Source of the DNA: Chloroflexota bacterium
GTDB taxonomy: Bacteria > Chloroflexota > Chloroflexia > Chloroflexales > Kallotenuaceae
Assembly (NCBI GenBank): GCA_019240175.1
Contig: JAFAYS010001203.1
Span: 1 to 9,154 of the forward strand
DNA length: 9,154 bases
Direction: 5' to 3'
How positions within the stretch are numbered: the stretch's first letter is position 1; each line of letters opens with the position of its first letter. The notes under the pieces were generated by a model. That model did not search any database. It was not told the origin of the DNA and saw only the letters and a list, made by a program, of their open reading frames with translations. The position numbers were made by a program, and so were the translations under genes. Below are positions 1 to 5,770 of the stretch, piece by piece.

Positions 1-25
1 AAAAGCGGCCTCCTGGTCATACCGG

Positions 26-54
26 TTTATAACATTCATGTCGGAGAATATAAG
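26..54 (+). promoter_or_regulatory. Possible weaker upstream promoter
   Basis: TTTATA (26-31, 4 of 6 to TTGACA) and TATAAG (49-54, 5 of 6 to TATAAT) are separated by 17 bp. One repeat copy lies in the spacer and another directly follows the -10 box, the same arrangement as the better promoter at 132-160. The region is AT-rich, so such matches can arise by chance, and TATAAG is also the centre of the inverted repeat. Confidence 0.22.
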
Positions 55-65
55 TTATCCGACCT
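38..65. repeat. Imperfect inverted repeat with dif-like 11-6-11 geometry
   Basis: The left arm ATGTCGGAGAA (38-48) and the right arm TTATCCGACCT (55-65) are inverted copies of each other at 9 of 11 positions. They flank a 6-bp AT-rich centre, TATAAG (49-54). Two 11-bp arms around a 6-bp centre is the architecture of XerC/XerD dif sites, and tyrosine recombinase core sites in general are built from inverted arms around a 6-8 bp crossover region. The site lies about 125 bp upstream of a tyrosine recombinase start codon. The repeat is seen directly. The role as a recombination core or attachment site is inference. A dyad operator for a dimeric repressor is the main alternative, because TATAAG could also serve as a -10 element. 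Confidence 0.5.
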
Positions 66-147
66 AAATGACCTTCTTGTTCTCCAAACACGTCGGATAA
101 TATCACTCCCTTTCCGACTGAAACCTCTTGATTGACATGTCGGATAA
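38..147. repeat. Array of ANGTCGGATAA motifs upstream of the recombinase
   Basis: An 11-bp motif recurs in this 110-bp region: 38-48 (+, ATGTCGGAGAA), 55-65 (-, reads AGGTCGGATAA on the minus strand), 90-100 (+, ACGTCGGATAA) and 137-147 (+, ATGTCGGATAA). A weaker fifth copy is at 110-120 (-, keeps only GTCGGA and little else). Orientations alternate + - + - +. The same motif was not found elsewhere in the window; the nearest is GTCGGACAA at 1442-1450 inside hsdM. Repeated, oriented short motifs next to an integrase gene fit recombinase arm or core binding sites, or operators. Which of these applies cannot be decided from sequence alone. Confidence 0.6.
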
Positions 148-160
148 CTTCTGCTAGCAT
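132..160 (+). promoter_or_regulatory. Putative sigma70-type promoter of the recombinase gene
   Basis: A perfect -35 box TTGACA (132-137) is followed by a 17-bp spacer and a -10-like TAGCAT (155-160, 4 of 6 to TATAAT). TG at 152-153 gives an extended -10 element. Transcription would begin near 167, about 20 bp before the ATG at 189. One ANGTCGGATAA copy (137-147) overlaps the last base of the -35 box and the spacer, so a protein bound there would be expected to block RNA polymerase. The boxes are seen directly; promoter activity and control are inferred. Confidence 0.5.
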
Positions 161-188
161 CAGCCTACCAGTTACCCAGGGCAAGGCT

Positions 189-1196
189 ATGCACGAGACG
201 ATCGTTAGCTATCTCAAGCATCTTGAAGAGAAAGGTCGTTCGCCGCTGACGATCAAAGCAGCGCGTGGTGATCTTGTTGGGTTTACGACATGGTGGGAAG
301 CCCAACGCAAGCGACCCTTCGATCCAGCGTTGCTCCGTGAATATGATGTCCACCTGTGGCGGCACATGCGCCAGTCCGAAGATGCCGCAGCTCCGACGAC
401 GATCAATCGTGCTATGGTCAGCTTACGGACCTACTGCGGCTGGGCAAAACAGCAGCAGTTCCTCGAAGAGAATCCGTTTGAGGAGATCAAGGCGATCCCC
501 ATCGCTCCACCAGCCCCAAAGTCGCTCCCACCAGAAGCTGTTGATGCTGTCCTCCGTGCTGTGCGTAGCGAGAAGGACGAGCGCATTCGTTTGCGCGATG
601 AGGCACTGCTAGCCCTCCTGGTCTACGCAGGTCTCCGTGCTCAGGAAACATGCGACGTGCAGGTCCGCGACCTTGATATGGGTGGTGGGACCGTCACCGT
701 GCGTCATGGCAAAGGCGGACGAATGCGCCGTGTACAACTCCACAGCGACGCAATCGGAATGTTACGGCGCTACCTGAAGCGACTGCGCTGCCCGACGGGA
801 GAACCAGGGATTGGCAGCGATGGAGAACGCGAACCGCTCTTAGTTGGCTTTGACCACACGCGCACTGGGTGTCCAATGCGCCCAGGACTCAATCAGCGGC
901 AAGTCCAGCGGATTGTTGAGCAGCGTGCGCATGAAGCGGCAGAACGGCTACGGGCTGATACCAAGACGATATCCTCGCTGGAGGCCGTGAGCCAATTACT
1001 TGATCTGGCTCAACGATTGGAGCAGGCAACGCCACACACGCTGCGTCATAGCCTCGCTCGGCGCCTCTTAGCATCCGGTGCAGATCTTGCGGTGGTGCAA
1101 CGGACACTTGGTCATAGCACCATCGCGACGACCGGAATGTACTTAACACCAAGCGATGATGATATGCGCCAAGCAATGGAACGTGCCAAAGTATGA
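189..1196 (+). CDS. Tyrosine-type site-specific recombinase/integrase
   Basis: A DNA breaking-rejoining enzyme that recombines specific sites through a tyrosine-DNA covalent intermediate. The N-terminal SAM-like core-binding domain (about residues 1-100, starting MHETIVSYLKHLEEKGRS) is typical of XerC/XerD-like phage integrases. The catalytic domain holds the full set R150 (in GLRAQE), K175 (in HGKGGR), H283 and R286 (in HTLRH), H309 (in LGHS) and Y318 (in GMYL). The length of 335 residues is normal to slightly long; a helical stretch at about 255-280, before HTLRH, is longer than in XerC. The reading frame is open back to a TTG at 132, but that codon lies in the predicted -35 box. The ATG at 189 has AGGG at 178-181 and matches family N-termini, so it is preferred. 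It is not overlapped with the R-M operon. It could be the integrase of a mobile island, a recombinase acting on nearby sites, or a remnant. No second hsdS or inverted hsdS fragment is present to support a shufflon role. Confidence 0.93.
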   Translation: MHETIVSYLKHLEEKGRSPLTIKAARGDLVGFTTWWEAQRKRPFDPALLREYDVHLWRHMRQSEDAAAPTTINRAMVSLRTYCGWAKQQQFLEENPFEEIKAIPIAPPAPKSLPPEAVDAVLRAVRSEKDERIRLRDEALLALLVYAGLRAQETCDVQVRDLDMGGGTVTVRHGKGGRMRRVQLHSDAIGMLRRYLKRLRCPTGEPGIGSDGEREPLLVGFDHTRTGCPMRPGLNQRQVQRIVEQRAHEAAERLRADTKTISSLEAVSQLLDLAQRLEQATPHTLRHSLARRLLASGADLAVVQRTLGHSTIATTGMYLTPSDDDMRQAMERAKV

Positions 1197-1224
1197 GTGT
1201 CATACCCTGACGCATTTACACATG

Positions 1225-1253
1225 GCTCTCAGCACATTACCCCCTCTGAGAGC
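1225..1253 (+). terminator. Stem-loop after the recombinase gene, possible weak terminator
   Basis: GCTCTCAG (1225-1232) and CTGAGAGC (1246-1253) form a perfect 8-bp stem with a 13-nt loop, starting 28 bp after the recombinase stop codon. No T-run follows on either strand, so it does not meet the usual intrinsic terminator rule. It may still slow or end the recombinase transcript, stabilise an mRNA end, or act as a dyad operator upstream of hsdM. The hairpin is seen directly; its function is uncertain. Confidence 0.35.
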
Positions 1254-1265
1254 AAGCAATCTATC

Positions 1266-1293
1266 TTGATCATACTGCTCCCTGACGTACTGT
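1266..1293 (+). promoter_or_regulatory. Weak candidate promoter for the hsdMSR operon
   Basis: TTGATC (1266-1271) and TACTGT (1288-1293) each match the consensus at 4 of 6 positions with a 16-bp spacer, placing a start site about 20 bp before the hsdM ATG. The whole 1197-1319 gap holds no better candidate, and no helix-turn-helix controller gene is present in the window. The operon could instead be transcribed partly from the recombinase promoter. Confidence 0.2.
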
Positions 1294-1319
1294 AGTTACC
1301 TCATACAGAAAGATGTGAC

Positions 1320-3788
1320 ATGGCGATCAAAAAAAGTGAACTCTATAGCTCACTCTGGAGAAGCTGCGATGAACTCCGGGGCGGCATGGATGCTTCGCAA
1401 TATAAAGACTATATCCTGACCCTCCTGTTTATGAAGTATGTGTCGGACAAGTATGCGGGCAAGTCCGATGCACTCATCGAAGTTCCCGAGGGCGGCAGCT
1501 TCGCCGATATGGTCAAGCTCAAGGGCGACAAGGAAATTGGCGATAAGATCAATAAGATCATCGGCACTTTCGCTAAGGCCAACGACCTCAAGGGCGTTAT
1601 CGACCAGGCAGATTTCAACGATGAGGACAAGCTTGGGCGCGGCAAGGAGATGCAGGAGCGTCTCTCAAAGCTCGTGGCAATATTCGACGCGCTTGACTTC
1701 CGAGCTAACCGTGCTGAAGGTGATGACCTGCTCGGCGATGCCTACGAGTACCTGATGCGCCACTTCGCTACTGAGTCCGGCAAAAGTAAGGGGCAGTTCT
1801 ACACACCTGCCGAGGTTTCTCGTATCATGGCGAAGGTGGTCGGTATTGGCCCAAACACTCGATCGGACCAAACTATCTATGACCCCACCTGTGGCTCGGG
1901 TTCGCTGTTGATCAAAGCCGCTGATGAAGCACCGCGCCGCATCTCAATCTACGGCCAGGAGATGGACAACGCGACCTGGTCACTGGCTCGGATGAATATG
2001 ATCCTCCACGGTCATGAGACCGCCATCTTGTGGCGCGGTAATACATTGGCCGCGCCGTATTTCATGGGTCCCGACGACAATCTCATGACCTTTGACTTTG
2101 CCGTTGCCAATCCGCCGTTCTCAGCCAAGGCGTGGTCCAGTGGAATCAATCTGGGCAAGGATGAGTTCGATCGCTTTACAGGCTTCGGAGTCCCTCCAAT
2201 TAAGAACGGTGACTACGCCTTCCTGCTGCACCTGATCAAATCGCTGAATAGCAAGGGCAAAGGTGCAATCATTCTGCCGCACGGTGTGCTCTTCCGGGGC
2301 AACAAGGAAGCCGACATCCGCTGTAGCCTCGTCCGGCGTGGTCTGATCAAGGGTATCATCGGCCTGCCGGCCAACTTATTCTATGGCACGGGCATTCCCG
2401 CCTGTATCATCGTTATCGATAAGGAGAACGCGCACGTTCGCTCGGGCATCTTCATGATCGATGCCTCAAAGGGCTTCATCAAAGACGGGAACAAGAACCG
2501 CCTGCGCGCACAGGACATCCACAAGATCGTAGATGTCTTCAATCGCCAGATCGAGATCCCACGCTACTCGCGGATGGTGCCGGTGGCTGAGATCGCCAGC
2601 CCTGCCAACGACTATAACCTGAACATCCCACGCTACATTGACTCCAGCGAGCCGGAGGATCTGCATGATCTCGACGCGCATCTGAACGGAGGCATTCCGA
2701 ACTGCGACATCGACGCGCTCGATGCATACTGGACCGTCTTTCCCTCCCTGCGCACAGTGTTGTTCCAAGACAATGGTCGCGCAGGCTACAGCGAGGCTCG
2801 CGTTGAGGTGCAGCAGGTCAAGCCAACGATCCTTGCTCACGAAGAGTTCAGTGCTTACGCCGATCAGGTATCCGCCGTTTTTGACACATGGTGCACAACT
2901 CACGAGGCGATGCTCAAGGCCATCAAGATCAACGATGTTCCCAAAGAGATCATCCACGCACTATCGGAAGACCTGCTGGCGCGCTTCGCCGACCTGCCGC
3001 TGCTCAACCGCTACGATGTCTATCAGCGGCTGATGGACTACTGGGCCGAGACCATGCAGGACGATGTGTACCTGCTCGCCGCCGACGGCTGGATCGAAGC
3101 CGCCAAGCCACGCTCGATCATCGACGATAATGAGCGCAAGATCCGAGAAACGCCGGATCTAACGGTTGGCCGCAAAAAGTACAAGATGGATCTGATCCCG
3201 CCCGCGCTGATTGTTGCCCGCTACTTCTCAGCTGAGCAAGCCGTGATCGACGAGTTGCAGGCCAAACAGGAGACTGCCGCCCGCGAACTAGAGGAGTTCA
3301 TCGAGGAGCATATCGGCGAGGAGGGTCTGCTGGCTGATGCGACCAACGATAAGGGCAAAGTCACGAAGAGTAGTGTGAAGGAACGACTCAAGCAATTGAA
3401 GCCGAATTACGGCACATTATTCATGGAAGACGACAGCACGGCTGAAATCGAAGCGCTGGAGAAGTGCCTTGCGCTGATCGATGCTGAAGACGATGCCGAC
3501 AAAGCCGTCAAGGATGCTCAAGCCGCACTCGACGCGAAGGTGCTGGCAAAGTACGGACAGCTTACCGAGGCCGAGATCAAGACTCTTGTGGTGGATGACA
3601 AGTGGCTCGCCACGATCCAAGTCGCAGTCGAGGGTGAGGTACAGCGGCTCACCCAGCAGCTCGCGACTCGCGTGAAAGAGCTGGAAGAGCGTTACTCCGA
3701 TCCGTTGCCCGAACTGGAGCAAGAAGTGGATATGTTCAGTGCGAAGGTTGAGTCTCTCCTACAGCGTATGGGATTGATATGGGCATAA
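1320..3788 (+). CDS. hsdM: Type I R-M system methyltransferase subunit HsdM (long form)
   Basis: Modification subunit. With HsdS it transfers a methyl group from S-adenosylmethionine to N6 of adenine in the target, marking host DNA. It also forms the core of the restriction complex with HsdR. Residues about 1-130 are the helical HsdM N-terminal domain. The N6-Mtase domain follows with the SAM-binding motif DPTCGSG (188-194) and the catalytic motif NPPF (264-267), both intact. At 822 residues it is about 300 longer than classical HsdM such as EcoKI or EcoR124I (about 520-530). The extra part runs from about residue 466 and is charged and helical; the last 170 or so residues look coiled-coil forming. 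Similar long HsdM proteins exist in many bacteria. The start ATG at 1320 matches the family N-terminus (MAIKKSELYSSLW) but has only a weak ribosome site. The 3' end overlaps hsdS by 10 bp. Confidence 0.96.
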   Translation: MAIKKSELYSSLWRSCDELRGGMDASQYKDYILTLLFMKYVSDKYAGKSDALIEVPEGGSFADMVKLKGDKEIGDKINKIIGTFAKANDLKGVIDQADFNDEDKLGRGKEMQERLSKLVAIFDALDFRANRAEGDDLLGDAYEYLMRHFATESGKSKGQFYTPAEVSRIMAKVVGIGPNTRSDQTIYDPTCGSGSLLIKAADEAPRRISIYGQEMDNATWSLARMNMILHGHETAILWRGNTLAAPYFMGPDDNLMTFDFAVANPPFSAKAWSSGINLGKDEFDRFTGFGVPPIKNGDYAFLLHLIKSLNSKGKGAIILPHGVLFRGNKEADIRCSLVRRGLIKGIIGLPANLFYGTGIPACIIVIDKENAHVRSGIFMIDASKGFIKDGNKNRLRAQDIHKIVDVFNRQIEIPRYSRMVPVAEIASPANDYNLNIPRYIDSSEPEDLHDLDAHLNGGIPNCDIDALDAYWTVFPSLRTVLFQDNGRAGYSEARVEVQQVKPTILAHEEFSAYADQVSAVFDTWCTTHEAMLKAIKINDVPKEIIHALSEDLLARFADLPLLNRYDVYQRLMDYWAETMQDDVYLLAADGWIEAAKPRSIIDDNERKIRETPDLTVGRKKYKMDLIPPALIVARYFSAEQAVIDELQAKQETAARELEEFIEEHIGEEGLLADATNDKGKVTKSSVKERLKQLKPNYGTLFMEDDSTAEIEALEKCLALIDAEDDADKAVKDAQAALDAKVLAKYGQLTEAEIKTLVVDDKWLATIQVAVEGEVQRLTQQLATRVKELEERYSDPLPELEQEVDMFSAKVESLLQRMGLIWA

Positions 3789-5770
3789 GCATGATCCTAC
3801 CAGAGCCGACAGCACTACCCTACACGTATAGCATAACCGATGTGCCATTGGGATATAAGCATACCGAGGTGGGGGTAATTCCTGAGGATTGGCACATTGT
3901 TGAAATCGGGGATTTGAAACCATTTGTGACCAGTGGATCTCGTGGTTGGGCGCGCTTTTACTCTGATACTGGCGTCTCATTCATCCGAATAACGAATCTG
4001 TCCCGGCAGGCAATCGACCTCGATTTGTCTGATATGAAGTTCGTGGTACTTCCGTTAGAGTCTTCTGCCGAAGCATTAAGAACTGAGTTACGGGATGGCG
4101 ATCTACTGATTTCAATAACCGCTGACATCGGCATCATTGGGTTTGTCGATTCGCGCATTCCCAAACCAGCGTATATAAACCAACATATTGCCTTAATACG
4201 GTTCGATCAGTCTCTTGTGTCTAGCCGTTTCGCCGCATACTCACTTACTTCTGAAAGACCACAAAGGCTATTTAGAGCATCAATGGATATTGGTGCAAAA
4301 GCTGGGATGAGCCTACTGACGGTCCGAAAGATACGGTTTGCATTACCACCACTTCCCGAACAACGCGCCATCGCTGACGCATTGACGGATGTGGATGGCT
4401 TGATCAGAGCGTTGGAGAAGCTTATCGCTAAAAAGCGAACGATTAAGCAGGCCATGATGAAACAACTTCTTACAGGTAAAAGTCGTCTTCCAGGGTTTAG
4501 TAAGCAGCAGAGCTATAAGCAAACTGTGATTGGAGTTATCCCCGAGGATTGGATGCTTACAAACCTAGAAAGAGTTTCAGCCTTCATAACCAAGGGATCG
4601 ACACCAACAACATATGGTTTTCAATGGGTACAAGACGGAGTGCTCTTTCTCAGAAGTGAATGTGTCTCAGAAAATGGCTTAGATCTTTCGCATTCAATGT
4701 TTATTTCCCAGAAAGCTCATGCTTTACTTAACAGAAGCGAACTTCGCTCAGGAGATATTCTCATAACGATTACAGGAAATGTAGGGAGAGTAGTTTATCT
4801 CAATAATGAATTCAGCTTTGCAAATATGAACCAGCATATTGCTAGAGTTAGAATTATTGATGAGAGCGTATCTACGAAATTCGTCTACTATTTCCTGACT
4901 CAAAATTCAGTTCGAAAGGCTTTTAACGCCATAACAACTGGCCAGGCATACCCTCAAATAAGTCTTAAGCAAGTCCGGGAAGCAGTGATTCCTTTGCCTC
5001 CATTAGCGGAACAACGTGCCATCGCCGCTGTCCTTTCCGACATGGATGCCGAACTTGCTGCGCTGGAGCAACGCCTTTATAAGACGAGGCAGCTCAAGCA
5101 GAGTATGATGCAGCAACTTCTCACAGGTCGGGTCCGACTGCTCAATCAGGAGGCTTCTACTGGACAAGCGAGATTAGAGCTAGCGAAGACCAAAGCTCAC
5201 AATTGGCAAATCAACGAAGCTGTTGTGATCGCGGTGTTAGCCAATCAGTTTGGAAGCGAGCAGTATCCCCTTGGCCGAAAGCGCTACACTAAGCTCTCCT
5301 ACTTGTTTCACCGGCATGCGGAGCACAAGGCGGAGGGCTATCTGAAGAAAGCCGCCGGTCCCTATAACCCGAGGACCAGGTATGGTGGCCCAGAGAAGAT
5401 CGCTATCCAAAATAGATACCTCCAGGAGCATACGAACGCTCAACTCAAGGGATTTGTTGCTGGTGACAATATCGCTCAGGCAGAGGACTATTTTGATAAC
5501 TGGTATGGTGTAGAGGCACGCCAGTGGCTTGAGCAGTTCCGCTACAAGCCAAACGATGAGCTGGAGCTGTTAGCGACGGTTGACATGGCCGTAGAAGAAC
5601 TGCGGGACCAAGGAGCAGAAGTAACGGTCACAGCTATCAAGGGCGTGATCAAAGCCAACAAAGAGTGGGAAGCAAAGCTATCGCGGGATGTCTTCTCCGA
5701 CGACCACATTGCGGAGGCCCTTGAGACGTGTCGAGTGCTGTTCGACGCGAGGAAAGAGGAATTACGATGA
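3779..5770 (+). CDS. hsdS: Type I R-M specificity subunit HsdS with C-terminal extension
   Basis: DNA recognition subunit of the R-M complex. It has the usual two-fold layout. TRD1 follows GVIPEDW at residues 32-38 and ends at the conserved LPPLPEQRAIA (189-199), followed by a helical spacer ending MMKQLLTG (226-233). TRD2 follows the second GVIPEDW (252-258) and ends at LPPLAEQRAIA (406-416) with MMQQLLTG (443-450). Two TRDs predict a bipartite target, with each half read by one TRD. A normal HsdS would end near here. This one continues for about 210 residues to 663, with YTKLSYLF (503-510) and GPYNP (527-531), a pattern that weakly recalls Panacea/SocA (DUF4065) domains. The start ATG at 3779 lies inside the end of hsdM with no clear ribosome site, so reinitiation is likely; ATG 3791 is an alternative. 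TRD2 DNA is AT-rich and uses AGA arginine codons unlike its neighbours. The stop overlaps the hsdR start. Confidence 0.95.
   Translation: MGISMILPEPTALPYTYSITDVPLGYKHTEVGVIPEDWHIVEIGDLKPFVTSGSRGWARFYSDTGVSFIRITNLSRQAIDLDLSDMKFVVLPLESSAEALRTELRDGDLLISITADIGIIGFVDSRIPKPAYINQHIALIRFDQSLVSSRFAAYSLTSERPQRLFRASMDIGAKAGMSLLTVRKIRFALPPLPEQRAIADALTDVDGLIRALEKLIAKKRTIKQAMMKQLLTGKSRLPGFSKQQSYKQTVIGVIPEDWMLTNLERVSAFITKGSTPTTYGFQWVQDGVLFLRSECVSENGLDLSHSMFISQKAHALLNRSELRSGDILITITGNVGRVVYLNNEFSFANMNQHIARVRIIDESVSTKFVYYFLTQNSVRKAFNAITTGQAYPQISLKQVREAVIPLPPLAEQRAIAAVLSDMDAELAALEQRLYKTRQLKQSMMQQLLTGRVRLLNQEASTGQARLELAKTKAHNWQINEAVVIAVLANQFGSEQYPLGRKRYTKLSYLFHRHAEHKAEGYLKKAAGPYNPRTRYGGPEKIAIQNRYLQEHTNAQLKGFVAGDNIAQAEDYFDNWYGVEARQWLEQFRYKPNDELELLATVDMAVEELRDQGAEVTVTAIKGVIKANKEWEAKLSRDVFSDDHIAEALETCRVLFDARKEELR
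4358..5128 (+). repeat. Paired direct repeats of the two HsdS conserved regions
   Basis: GAACAACGCGCCATCGCT (4358-4375) recurs as GAACAACGTGCCATCGCC (5009-5026), 16 of 18 identical. The 24-bp stretch encoding MMKQLLTG (4454-4477) recurs at 5105-5128 with 21 of 24 identical. Both pairs are offset by exactly 651 bp (217 codons). They encode the central and distal conserved regions that hold the two TRDs in pseudo-symmetry. DNA-level identity of this kind can support homologous exchange of TRDs or deletion of a half-subunit. Confidence 0.8.
5755..5760 (+). promoter_or_regulatory. Ribosome binding site deciding the hsdR start
   Basis: AGAGGA ends 6 nt before the ATG at 5767. This supports that ATG, which overlaps the hsdS stop as ATGA, over the in-frame upstream codon at 5728, which lies deep inside hsdS and would add 13 residues absent from a typical HsdR N-terminus. 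Confidence 0.65.

Noticed and set aside
77..103. Possible third promoter (TTGTTC and TAATAT)
   Set aside because: The spacer is only 15 bp and the -35 match is poor; AT-rich DNA gives such matches by chance.
132..188. Longer recombinase start at TTG 132 (354 residues)
   Set aside because: The TTG is part of a perfect -35 box and the extra 19 residues lack family resemblance. The ATG at 189 has an AGGG upstream and matches integrase N-termini.
1..188. tRNA gene or tRNA-end attachment site at the left edge
   Set aside because: No cloverleaf arms, T-loop or anticodon arm pattern could be found on either strand.
1442..1450. GTCGGACAA resembling the upstream repeat motif
   Set aside because: It differs from the consensus, lies alone inside hsdM coding sequence and encodes ordinary conserved residues, so it is taken as chance.
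2466..2957. 163-codon reverse-strand reading frame opposite hsdM
   Set aside because: Shadow of hsdM, with no recognisable family or supporting start signals.
5728..5766. Upstream start of hsdR at 5728
   Set aside because: It lies deep inside hsdS with no ribosome site. The ATG at 5767 has AGAGGA at the right distance and the common ATGA overlap.
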